A DNA stretch of 64,000 nucleotides from Hungatella sp. UBA4396 (GTDB lineage Bacteria > Bacillota > Clostridia > Lachnospirales > Lachnospiraceae), in contig DGRE01000022.1 of NCBI GenBank assembly GCA_002389905.1, positions 70,448 to 134,447 of the forward strand. Reading direction: 5' to 3'. This document shows positions 24,759 through 32,789 of this stretch, one piece after another. The stretch's first letter is position 1. The number at the start of each line of letters is the position of its first letter. The translations under genes were made by a program, and so were the position numbers. The notes below the pieces were generated by a model. The model was not told the origin of the DNA. It saw only the letters and a list, made by a program, of their open reading frames with translations, and did no database searches.

Positions 24759-25730
24759 TCAAGAATCGTACCCGATTCTTTCTTCCACAAACCGCCTTAA
24801 TTCGTCCAGTGTTCCCACCTGATTGATATCGTTTCTCAGCCTGGCGGAATGGGGAAGTCCGGCTGTATACCACGCCATATGCTTTCGCATTTCACGCATG
24901 GCGGTTTCCTCTCCCTTGTGCTCTGACAACAACGTTCCATGGCGCAGAATCATCCGGCTGATTTCACCTGGAGCAGGCCCCGGAAGAATTTCTCCGGTCT
25001 CCAGATAATGAAGGGTTCTGGAAAATATCCAGGGGTTTCCCTTAGCTCCCCTGGCAATCATCACTCCGTCGCATCCGGTCTGCTCCATAAGTGCCTTTGC
25101 ATCTTCAGGGTGAAACACATCACCATTACCTATGACGGGAATGGCTACGGATTCCTTTACCTTCCTTATAATATGCCAGTCTGCTTTTCCTGAATAATAC
25201 TGCTCTCTGGTTCTTCCATGGACGGTCACTGCCGCCACTCCGCAGCTTTCCGCCATTTTGGCAAATTCCGCTGCATTGCAGTCTTCCTCTGTAAAACCCT
25301 TCCGGAATTTGACCGTAACCGGCTTTTTCACCGCCTTTACCATGGCGGTCAAAACCCGTTCAGCCAGCTTCATATCCTTCATAAGCGCAGAACCTTCGCC
25401 GTTGTTCACAATCTTCGGAACAGGACAGCCCATGTTCACATCCAAAAAAGCATAAGGGCCTGATTCTACCTGAGCTGCAATACCGGCCATGATCTCAGGA
25501 TCAGAGCCAAACAACTGGAGGGCTACGGGACCTTCATTTTCGGCCACCTCCATCAACTCCTTCGTATTCCTGTTTTTATATAAAATTGCTTTGGCGCTGA
25601 CCATTTCCGTAACCGCCAGACCGCACCCCTGTTCCCTGCAAAGCAGACGAAATGGCAGGTCCGTAACCCCTGCCATCGGCGCAAGCATCAGATTGTTGTC
25701 AAATGTCACATCTCCGATTTTAAACTTCAC
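24759..25730 (-). CDS. dusB: tRNA-dihydrouridine synthase (DusB-type)
   Basis: The 323-residue TIM-barrel flavoenzyme reduces uridines in tRNA D loops. It starts with LAPMAGVTDLPFRLLCREQG, carries the catalytic Cys in DVNMGCPVPKIVNNGEGSAL near residue 100, and has HGRTREQYYSGKADW and GNGDVFHPEDA for FMN and RNA binding. Its start overlaps the stop of the preceding small gene by four bases. greA and lysS follow 72 bases on, giving a translation-related cluster. Confidence 0.95.
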   Translation of the reverse strand: MKFKIGDVTFDNNLMLAPMAGVTDLPFRLLCREQGCGLAVTEMVSAKAILYKNRNTKELMEVAENEGPVALQLFGSDPEIMAGIAAQVESGPYAFLDVNMGCPVPKIVNNGEGSALMKDMKLAERVLTAMVKAVKKPVTVKFRKGFTEEDCNAAEFAKMAESCGVAAVTVHGRTREQYYSGKADWHIIRKVKESVAIPVIGNGDVFHPEDAKALMEQTGCDGVMIARGAKGNPWIFSRTLHYLETGEILPGPAPGEISRMILRHGTLLSEHKGEETAMREMRKHMAWYTAGLPHSARLRNDINQVGTLDELRRFVEERIGYDS

Positions 25731-26125
25731 TTATCTATATCTCCGCTTTCCAGTTCTTCTCCCAGGTAAAATACCCGGTAGTACATCTCCAAGGACTCCA
25801 AAAGCTCTCTCTTTTCTCTTCGGTACTGCTTGATCTTTAACACGCTTCCGATTTCATCAAAGAGATAGTCGCTTTCCTCTGCATTCACCTTAAATTCCAA
25901 GGCTCCATCCTGGTCAAACTCCAAAACAAGAACTCCTCCCACATCCTCTGTATAGAGGACACACATGATGTGAAGCTCCTGCTTGATGCTCTCAGGAAGT
26001 CCTGAAAACTGCTGGTTGAAATAATATTTCTGTTCATAGGAATTGGCGCCGCACAGCACCACCTTACCTTCATCGTATTCCATATCTTCCCACACCGTTC
26101 TTTCAATGAATTGATTTTCTTTCAT
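25727..26125 (-). CDS. Conserved hypothetical protein (DUF6145-like) upstream of dusB
   Basis: The 132-residue acidic protein starts MKENQFIERTVWEDMEY and contains VLCGANSYEQKYYFNQQFSG and a final helical part rich in Arg and Glu. Small proteins like this sit next to dusB in many Lachnospiraceae, and I believe they carry the DUF6145 label, though I cannot verify it here. No motif points to a function. The four-base overlap with dusB shows translational coupling. Confidence 0.7.
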   Translation of the reverse strand: MKENQFIERTVWEDMEYDEGKVVLCGANSYEQKYYFNQQFSGLPESIKQELHIMCVLYTEDVGGVLVLEFDQDGALEFKVNAEESDYLFDEIGSVLKIKQYRREKRELLESLEMYYRVFYLGEELESGDIDK

Positions 26126-26176
26126 ATTATATACCGGTTTTTTATTTTAACACAGGGGAAAAGAAATGACAATAGC

Positions 26177-27184
26177 CTAAAAATCAGTGGTGTTCCGTTT
26201 CACCAGGCGGCAGGCCACCCGGGTATTCCGGCTCACTTCCGCTCCTTCTCCGTGGAGAACTGCCATCATATTGCATACAGTGATATTGCAGAGATTCTCC
26301 ACCTGGTTATCAATGGAAGACAGCTCCGGCTCACAGCAGACGGAAAGAGTGGAATTGTTAAAGCCTGTAATGCACACATCCCGGGGAACTGCCAGGCCCC
26401 TGGCGTTGGCATATTTGATGGCCCCCACGGCAAGTCCGTCATCAGTGGCAACCACACCGTCAAAGCTCAAGTCTCTCCGTTCTAAGAGAATGTCCCGGAC
26501 CGTATGAATCCGGTTCTTTACATAGAGCTTTAAATCTCCCGGAGCCGTCAGCCCTTCCGCTTTCCATGCGGACTCATAGCCGCGCAGCTTCTGGGCAGCA
26601 CTGTAAGAATAAGAATCGCAAAGGAACAGAACCCGCTTCCGTCCCATTTTAAGCATCTGGCTGGTCACGTCAAAGGTGGCCTGATAGTCGTCTCCATAGG
26701 CACAGTATACATTTTCACAGTCAAGGTAACCGTTGATCAAAAATACAGGCACCTGCTTTGCCGCATCGCACACGTATTTAGGCTTTTCTCCTTTTTTCCC
26801 GGAACCGGCATAAGTAGAACCTACCATAATCAGGGCGTCAATCCTTTTTGCAAGGAGAAGGCTGACATACTTTTCCCTGATGGACTGTTCAAACCCGCTG
26901 CAGCACAAGATGCAGTCATAACCGTATTCATGCATACGGCTCTCTAAATGGGCTACCGCCGCTGCCATATAGGCATCCGACACATCAGGGCACAGGATTC
27001 CGATGGTTTTCATGGAATCAAGACCCAGACCCCTGGCGAATACGTTTGGAGTATAATCATTCTCCACCATAATCTCCCTGACCCTTTGTTTGGTTTTTTC
27101 ACTTACGCGTGGACTGTCATTGACCACCCGTGACACGGTGGCAATGGAAACTCCTGCAAGCGCTGCAATGTCATAAATATTCAT
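26177..27184 (-). CDS. LacI family transcriptional regulator
   Basis: The 335-residue protein has a LacI DNA-binding head (NIYDIAALAGVSIATVSRVV, with the hinge helix at NVFARGLGLDS) and a periplasmic-binding-protein-like ligand domain (IGILCPDVSDAYMAAAV; VCITGFNNS). A palindrome GTGTAAGCACTTACAC lies just after its own promoter, and close matches occur at uxaA and at the sugar importer. It is therefore the probable local regulator of galacturonate and pectin genes. It differs from housekeeping CcpA in the ligand domain, but CcpA binding to the same sites is also possible. Confidence 0.9.
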   Translation of the reverse strand: MNIYDIAALAGVSIATVSRVVNDSPRVSEKTKQRVREIMVENDYTPNVFARGLGLDSMKTIGILCPDVSDAYMAAAVAHLESRMHEYGYDCILCCSGFEQSIREKYVSLLLAKRIDALIMVGSTYAGSGKKGEKPKYVCDAAKQVPVFLINGYLDCENVYCAYGDDYQATFDVTSQMLKMGRKRVLFLCDSYSYSAAQKLRGYESAWKAEGLTAPGDLKLYVKNRIHTVRDILLERRDLSFDGVVATDDGLAVGAIKYANARGLAVPRDVCITGFNNSTLSVCCEPELSSIDNQVENLCNITVCNMMAVLHGEGAEVSRNTRVACRLVKRNTTDF

Positions 27185-27298
27185 CCTGGCAGTTCCTCTT
27201 ACATCATTAAACTTTTATAACAAAAGGGGGTAAAACGACCTTTCGGTCAGATTATGCCTGCATTTTTACCCTGAATTTCAATTTCATTTAAAATAATC

Positions 27299-27354
27299 GT
27301 GTAAGCACTTACACTTTTCCCGTTTATTATATAGGATGGTTGTCCATAAAGCAA
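27299..27354 (-). promoter_or_regulatory. LacI gene promoter with operator palindrome
   Basis: On the minus strand TTGCTT (27349-27354) and TATAAT (27326-27331) are 17 bases apart. GTGTAAG-CA-CTTACAC at 27299-27314 lies about ten bases after the start of transcription. It matches the sites at 31224 and 42839. Confidence 0.75.
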
Positions 27355-27388
27355 GTATTATCATTCACTTTCTTTGAATAGAAAAATG

Positions 27389-27955
27389 TTACCACGGATA
27401 ATAGAACACAATCCCTGCTGCCCCACTGAGTGTCAGTATGAGTATAGGGTTCATTTTATATCTGCGAAGGAGAAAAAATGATATCCCGAAAATACAAAGT
27501 GCAATGACATTTATAGAAGTGGCTTTAAAATCCGGCTCCATGGTTCCAAAAAAAGCGAGAAAAATCATAAGAATACCGGCCGAAACAATCAAACCCAGGG
27601 AAGCAGATTTGAGACCCTTCACAATATAAAAGATGGTCTTATTCTGCCTGTGCTTCATGTACCAGCGGTAAAGGACCAAAGAAATAACACATCCGCCAAT
27701 CACACATCCAAAGGTTGATGCTACGGCCCCCATAATCCCCAATACACGGATTCCCACAAACGTAGAGGTGTTGACGGCAAGAGGCCCCGGTGTCATCTGT
27801 GAGATAATAATGATATCGCTATATTCCTGTAAGGTGAGCCAGCCCGCCTGTTCCACTACCTGCTGCTGGATAAGGGGAATGACAGCATAACCTCCGCCAA
27901 TGCTGAATAGTCCAATATTAAAAAAGGCCCAGAGTAAATCAAGAAGTTCTTTCAT
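27389..27955 (-). CDS. Chromate transporter family half-size protein (second gene)
   Basis: The 188-residue membrane protein is a single CHR domain: FFNIGLFSIGGGYAVIPLI at the N terminus, and SQMTPGPLAVNTSTFVG, the Pro-Gly motif of chromate/sulfate exporters. Full-size ChrA has two such domains in one chain; here they are two genes that overlap by 17 bases. In anaerobes that never meet chromate, the transported anion is uncertain, and a role in organic-acid or sulfate export is only a guess. It follows its partner on the same strand. Confidence 0.85.
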   Translation of the reverse strand: MKELLDLLWAFFNIGLFSIGGGYAVIPLIQQQVVEQAGWLTLQEYSDIIIISQMTPGPLAVNTSTFVGIRVLGIMGAVASTFGCVIGGCVISLVLYRWYMKHRQNKTIFYIVKGLKSASLGLIVSAGILMIFLAFFGTMEPDFKATSINVIALCIFGISFFLLRRYKMNPILILTLSGAAGIVFYYPW

Positions 27956-28517
27956 GGTAAGTCTTTCCTTTCACAACCCACAGTGTATAGAGGGCAGAAC
28001 AGATAATGCTGATAATGAGAATCCATATAACAGGGACATGGAATGCAAAGCTGGCTATAAATGCAACCGGAATGAGTAAAGTGAAATACCAGCTCTTTTC
28101 TTTTGTAATGGCAGCGGTCATAGTAAATATAAAATCCACGATTGTTGCTGCGACCGCTGCCTCCATTCCTTTGAGAATAGCTGAGATCAATGCACTCTCC
28201 CGGAAAGCAATATAAAATACAGAGATAACTGAAAGAATCAATAATGAAGGAAGTGTTGTGGCAATCCCTGCCACTATCCCGCCCCTTATGCCTCTGAGAT
28301 GATATCCTGTAAGAACAGAGATATTAACAGCGATAGCCCCTGGGGAAGACTGGGCAATTGCAGCCATATCCAAAAGCTCCTCTGATTCAATCAGGGGATT
28401 TTCCTCAACAAAATAACGCCGGATCATTGGAAGAACCACATAACCGCCTCCAAAGGTAAATGTACTGATGAAAAACATTTTTGAAAATAAAAGCCAGTAA
28501 ATATTTTTAGAACGCAT
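27939..28517 (-). CDS. Chromate transporter family half-size protein (first gene)
   Basis: The 192-residue partner CHR domain has LLFSKMFFISTFTFGGGYVV and AIAQSSPGAIAVNISVLTG, with about five hydrophobic helices. AAGGAGG five bases before the ATG at 28517 decides the start over an upstream in-frame codon. The two half-size proteins probably form a heterodimer in the membrane. The location between a LacI gene and the TRAP transporter scar suggests membership in the uronate island, but this is not certain. Confidence 0.85.
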   Translation of the reverse strand: MRSKNIYWLLFSKMFFISTFTFGGGYVVLPMIRRYFVEENPLIESEELLDMAAIAQSSPGAIAVNISVLTGYHLRGIRGGIVAGIATTLPSLLILSVISVFYIAFRESALISAILKGMEAAVAATIVDFIFTMTAAITKEKSWYFTLLIPVAFIASFAFHVPVIWILIISIICSALYTLWVVKGKTYHERTS

Positions 28518-28769
28518 ACACGCCTCCTTACCAATAGTAAAATGCAAATCTTCTTAATTGTACCAAACCACTAGCGAAACGGCTAGCCCCAATTACATGA
28601 TTCCATTTCTTTTCTCAATACAAAAATTTCTGCGGTTATTTCTCCGCTGCCAATTCCATGTAAGTATAACAAACTCAATCATCACTTTCACTTATGGAAA
28701 AGAGAATGGTTTATTACTGGCTGATTTTGGTAATTATTTAACACATCCAGGAATTTTTTTTAAAAGTTA

Positions 28770-28811
28770 TTGACAAGCCTTTAGTAATGATGTATAAATT
28801 GATATATACAA
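28770..28811 (+). promoter_or_regulatory. Promoter and GntR-like operator before the dehydrogenase remnant
   Basis: TTGACA (28770-28775) and TATAAA (28793-28798) are 17 bases apart. TTGATATATACAA at 28799-28811 is a near-palindrome of the kind bound by FCD-type GntR regulators, two of which are encoded downstream. The stretch 28518-28769 otherwise holds nothing I recognise. Confidence 0.6.
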
Positions 28812-28849
28812 CAAGAAATACATTTATATATTTTTATGGAGGTGGAATG

Positions 28850-29050
28850 ATGAAAGCAATTTTTATCAATGAACCTGGTAAGGTTGAGATCAAAGAGATT
28901 GAAAAACCAGTCAGAAAACCGGGTGAGGCTCTTTTGAAGGTTTTGTATGGCGGAATCTGCGGCAGTGATTTAGGCTCATACAGAGGTACATTTGCTTACT
29001 TTTCGTATCCCCGGACACCAGGCCATGAATTTTCAGCAGAAATCGTGGAA
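28850..29050 (+). pseudogene. Truncated zinc-dependent alcohol/sorbitol dehydrogenase, 5' remnant
   Basis: The first about 67 codons of a medium-chain zinc dehydrogenase remain: MKAIFINEPGKVEIKEI, then GGICGSDLGSYRG with the catalytic zinc Cys, and TPGHEFSAEIVEV. The normal protein is about 340 residues. At about 29050 the reading frame runs into DNA of a TRAP permease gene, and the open frame ends at 29086. The promoter and the GGAGGTGG ribosome site are intact. In uronate loci such dehydrogenases often act on hexonates. Confidence 0.85.
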
Positions 29051-29586
29051 GTGGACTTCTGCTGGGAATTCTTTACCGTGAAATGAAGATGAGCCACATC
29101 CTGCAGGGACTGAAGGAAACAGTTGCCACAACAGCTTCCATTATGCTGATTGTATCTGCCGCATCAGTATTCTCCTGGATTCTTACTAAGGAAAGAATTC
29201 CGCAGATGCTGACAGACTGGATGCTTCAGACAATTGATAACAAATATGTATTCCTGATCGTTATCAATATCTTCCTGCTGATTGTCGGAATGTTTATTGA
29301 GGGAAATGCTTCAATGATTATTCTTGTTCCGCTTCTGGCACCAATTGCGGCTTCCTATGGAATTAACGAGATCCAGTTTGCAATGGTTTACATCTTTAAC
29401 AATGCGATCGGTGCTTTATCACCTCCAATGGGAACGCTGATGTTTGTTACCTGCTCTATTACAAAATGTAAAACAGCATTATTTATTAAAGAAGCAGTTC
29501 CGTTTTACATATTGCTGGGGATAAATCTGATGCTGTTGACTTGGTTTGAGCCTTTTACTACATTTTTGGTGAATGTTCTTTATTAA
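29051..29586 (+). pseudogene. Truncated TRAP transporter large permease (DctM), 3' remnant
   Basis: About 175 C-terminal residues of a DctM-type permease remain, with LLGILYREMKMSHILQGLKE at the left end, then IFLLIVGMFIEGNASMIILV and NNAIGALSPPMGTLMFV. The complete protein has about 430 residues and 12 or more helices, so this copy cannot work alone. It joins the dehydrogenase remnant with no spacer. The full TRAP system (DctP, DctQ, most of DctM) has been lost, consistent with a single deletion. Confidence 0.85.
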
Positions 29587-29625
29587 TATAAACTGAATTG
29601 TTGTAAGGACAGCAGATTATGTGAG

Positions 29626-29664
29626 AAGCCCGAGATGCCTTTAAATAAGGAGTCCGGGCTTTTC
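29626..29664 (+). terminator. Terminator after the TRAP permease remnant
   Basis: AAGCCCG (29626-29632) pairs with CGGGCTT (29655-29661), with further pairing of CCTTTA and TAAGG inside. TTTCC follows. It lies 40 bases after the stop codon. Confidence 0.65.
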
Positions 29665-29801
29665 CACTCCGAAAGAAGCCCAAAACAGGAAGCAATATAT
29701 TTATTTAACAAAATTCAAGTGGAATAACCAAATTATATGTGCGAAGCTTGACTATGTGTGATAAAATGATGTCAATCATACATGGAAGGATACATGATTG
29801 G

Positions 29802-30461
29802 ATGGAAAAGACCACACTAAAAACCCTGGCATACAATACAATTAAAAATAAAATTGTTTCCTGTGAGTACGCTCCGGGAATGTTCCTGACCGAGGAACAG
29901 CTTAAAGCTGAATTAAAAATCAGCAAAACTCCCATACGGGATGCATTGATACGGATTCAGGAGGAAGGTCTGGTGGAGCTGAAAAGCAAAGTTGGAATTA
30001 CAGTCAAACCCCTGACCATGAGGGATATCAATATGTGCTTTGAGATACGGATGCTCTATGAACCCTATATTCTTGAACAATATGGATCGTATTTGAACGA
30101 GGAAGTGCTGGAAGGATATTACCAGTCTTTCTGTCTTCCAGGCACAGATTTGGATATAATCTCTGAGAAAGACTATTACCAGCTGGATTCTGATTTTCAT
30201 CAGATGCTTATAGAGGCGTGTCCCAATCATTATATTAAAAGAACTTATGCCTTAATCCAGACACAGAGCGAACGTTTCCGCTATATGACCGGGAATGAAT
30301 CTTCTGCACGTTTACAGGACAGTTTTAAAGAACATTGCCAGATTATCTCGGCCTGCCTGCAAAAGGATTGGAATGAGGCTTCTAGACAGATGCTTCACCA
30401 TTTAAAAGAATCAAAAAGAACGACTTTTGAACTGGCATTTAATAATATGATTAACATGTGA
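29802..30461 (+). CDS. GntR family regulator (FCD type), copy 1
   Basis: The protein of about 219 residues has a GntR winged-helix domain (TLKTLAYNTIKNKIV, then SKTPIRDALIRIQEEGLV) and an all-helical FCD ligand domain with metal-binding-type residues in DSDFHQMLIEACP and FKEHCQII. FCD regulators of this sort (UxuR/ExuR group) often sense hexuronates. ATG at 29802 aligns with the start of the neighbouring paralogue, but the frame is open up to 29739. It lies 18 bases before that paralogue. Confidence 0.85.
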   Translation: MEKTTLKTLAYNTIKNKIVSCEYAPGMFLTEEQLKAELKISKTPIRDALIRIQEEGLVELKSKVGITVKPLTMRDINMCFEIRMLYEPYILEQYGSYLNEEVLEGYYQSFCLPGTDLDIISEKDYYQLDSDFHQMLIEACPNHYIKRTYALIQTQSERFRYMTGNESSARLQDSFKEHCQIISACLQKDWNEASRQMLHHLKESKRTTFELAFNNMINM

Positions 30462-30479
30462 AGGCAGGGGGGAAATCAA

Positions 30480-31154
30480 ATGGCTAAAATCAATTTAAAG
30501 ACACTGGCATATAACACAATTAAACAAAAAATTGTCCAATGCGAATATGCTCCAGGCACTGACCTGAATGAAGAAATGCTGACAGTAGAGCTAAAGACCA
30601 GCAGGACTCCCATCCGGGATGCACTTTCACGCCTGGAACAGGAAGGCCTGATAGAGATACGCCCCAAAAAGGGGATAACCGTTACCCCTCTGTCTGCCCG
30701 TGAAATCAATATGATTTTCGAACTCCGTAATATGTATGAACCCCACATCCTGATGAATTACGGGGAAAATATTGACCAGAAACAGCTTAAATATTTCTAT
30801 GATATTTTTTCAAAGGAGAACAGAGACAGCAAATGCTTTAAAGATAATGACTTTTACTATGAACTGGATACCTCTTTACACCAGTTGATTGTCTCTGCCT
30901 GCCCCAATACATATATTCAAAATGACTATAACCTTATTCGGACACAGAGCGAACGGTTCCGGTATTTGACCGGAAACAAAAGCAACAACCGGCTTGAGGA
31001 TACATTCAAAGAACATCTTGATATCATTGTTCCGTGTTTGAACAAAGAATGGGCAGCTGCCACTGAGAAACTGATTTACCATTTGGAAGAGTCAAAAAAA
31101 GCAACATTCCAACTGGTTTTTGAAACATTGGAAGACAGTATTATTACTTTTTGA
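30480..31154 (+). CDS. GntR family regulator (FCD type), copy 2
   Basis: The 224-residue protein is a clear paralogue of the gene before it: both start with (T/N)LKTLAYNTIK, both have (K/R)TPIRDAL and both have QSERFRY near residue 155. The pair looks like a tandem duplication that has diverged in the ligand domain (CEYAPGTDLNEEMLT versus CEYAPGMFLTEEQLK). It precedes uxaA, and a TTGAC-TTC-GTCAA dyad at 31163-31175 between them is a candidate binding site. Confidence 0.88.
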   Translation: MAKINLKTLAYNTIKQKIVQCEYAPGTDLNEEMLTVELKTSRTPIRDALSRLEQEGLIEIRPKKGITVTPLSAREINMIFELRNMYEPHILMNYGENIDQKQLKYFYDIFSKENRDSKCFKDNDFYYELDTSLHQLIVSACPNTYIQNDYNLIRTQSERFRYLTGNKSNNRLEDTFKEHLDIIVPCLNKEWAAATEKLIYHLEESKKATFQLVFETLEDSIITF

Positions 31155-31162
31155 TATTCCCA

Positions 31163-31237
31163 TTGACTTCGTCAACTACCCTGTTTCCCTATTGACGAAT
31201 TTCACAAAATAGTGTATGATTTATGTAAGTGCTTACA
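31163..31237 (+). promoter_or_regulatory. uxaA promoter with LacI-type operator and a second dyad
   Basis: TTGACG (31192-31197) and TATGAT (31215-31220) are 17 bases apart. TGTAAGTGCTTACA at 31224-31237 sits on the start of transcription and matches the LacI-gene operator. TTGAC-TTC-GTCAA at 31163-31175 lies upstream and may bind the GntR regulators. Confidence 0.75.
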
Positions 31238-31283
31238 TTTTAAAAATTGCTTCAAAAACACCTAAAGAAAGGAAAAGAAGCTT

Positions 31284-32765
31284 ATGCAGGATTTTATTAA
31301 AATTCATTCGGCCGATAACGTTGCAGTTGCTTTAAAGCCCCTTGCTTCCGGCACAACATTGACCATTGGCGGCAGCTCCGTCACTCTTCTGGAAGAGATT
31401 CCACAGGGACACAAGTTCGCCATTACCGACTTGCCTGCAGGATCAGCCGTTATCAAGTACGGCAATGCCATCGGTCTGGCAAAGGAAGACATCAAGACAG
31501 GAGCCTGGATTCACACTCACAATTTAAAAACAGGTTTAGGAGATTTGCTCACCTATACTTACAACAAACAGGACACTGCTCTTGAGCCTACAGAAGAACG
31601 GTTCTTTAACGGTTACCGCAGACCAAACGGAAAAGTTGGCGTGCGCAATGAAATCTGGATCATTCCTACTGTGGGATGTGTCAATAAGATTGCCACTTCT
31701 CTTGAGAATATGTCAAAGAAATATGTAACCGGCACCATTGATGAAATTGCCGCATTCCCTCATCCATATGGCTGTTCCCAGATGGGCGATGATCAGGAAT
31801 ATACCAGAACCATTCTGGCCGATTTAATCAACCACCCCAACGCAGGCGGAGTCCTGGTTCTGGGCCTTGGCTGCGAAAACAGCAGCGTGGCAGAGTTAAA
31901 GCCTTATATCGGCGATTATGATGAGCGCAGAGTAAAATTCCTTGTAGCTCAGGAATCCGAAGACGAGATGGCCGAAGCTATGGAAATGATCGAACAGCTG
32001 GTAGAGTATGCAGGTTCCTTTAAAAGAGAGCCTATCAGCAGCAGCGAGCTGATCATCGGCATGAAGTGCGGCGGCTCCGACGGATTATCAGGAATTACAG
32101 CCAATCCTACGGTCGGTGCATTCTCCGACATGCTTGTTTCCAAGGGCGGAACTACCATTCTTACGGAAGTTCCTGAGATGTTCGGTGCAGAAACCCTTCT
32201 CATGAACCGTTCTCAGAATGAAGAAGTTTTTGAAAAAACCGTGGACTTGATCAATGATTTCAAAAACTACTTTACCGCACACAATCAGACTATTTACGAG
32301 AATCCTTCTCCTGGAAATAAAAAGGGCGGCATTTCCACATTAGAGGACAAGTCCTTAGGCTGTGTACAAAAATCCGGAAGTGCTCCTATTGTGGACGTGT
32401 TAAAATACGGAGAGCCGGTACGCACCAAAGGCTTAAATCTCTTAAATGCTCCCGGAAATGACTTGGTGGCTTCTACTGCCCTGGCTGCTTCCGGCGCTCA
32501 CATTGTTCTGTTTACCACCGGACGGGGAACTCCTTTTGCATGTCCTGTTCCGACCATGAAGATTTCCACCAACACCGCGCTGAGCTCTAAAAAAGGAAAC
32601 TGGATCGATTTTAACTGCGGCGTTCTGGTAGAAGATACGGATATGGATACCCTTAAAAATCAGTTCTTTGATTTTGTTATAGAAGTAGCTTCCGGCAAGA
32701 AAGTAAAGTCTGAGGAAGCTGGTTTCCACGATATGGCCATCTTTAAGCAGGGTGTGACATTATAA
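31284..32765 (+). CDS. uxaA: Altronate dehydratase
   Basis: The 493-residue enzyme converts D-altronate to 2-keto-3-deoxygluconate in galacturonate breakdown. It has the N-terminal SAF-like domain (residues about 8-95, ending WIHTHNLKTGL) and the large C-terminal UxaA domain with GYRRPNGKVGVRNEIWIIP, AFPHPYGCSQMGDD, LGLGCENSS and KCGGSDGLSGITANP. Length and both domains are normal. AAAGGAAAAG lies before the ATG. uxaB follows 24 bases later. Confidence 0.94.
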   Translation: MQDFIKIHSADNVAVALKPLASGTTLTIGGSSVTLLEEIPQGHKFAITDLPAGSAVIKYGNAIGLAKEDIKTGAWIHTHNLKTGLGDLLTYTYNKQDTALEPTEERFFNGYRRPNGKVGVRNEIWIIPTVGCVNKIATSLENMSKKYVTGTIDEIAAFPHPYGCSQMGDDQEYTRTILADLINHPNAGGVLVLGLGCENSSVAELKPYIGDYDERRVKFLVAQESEDEMAEAMEMIEQLVEYAGSFKREPISSSELIIGMKCGGSDGLSGITANPTVGAFSDMLVSKGGTTILTEVPEMFGAETLLMNRSQNEEVFEKTVDLINDFKNYFTAHNQTIYENPSPGNKKGGISTLEDKSLGCVQKSGSAPIVDVLKYGEPVRTKGLNLLNAPGNDLVASTALAASGAHIVLFTTGRGTPFACPVPTMKISTNTALSSKKGNWIDFNCGVLVEDTDMDTLKNQFFDFVIEVASGKKVKSEEAGFHDMAIFKQGVTL

Positions 32766-32789
32766 GATTAAGAAAAAGGAGATTTTTAA

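Noticed and set aside
29083..29586. Complete small TRAP-like permease gene
   Set aside because: It aligns only with the C-terminal part of DctM and continues in frame upstream of its first ATG into the scar; it is a remnant.
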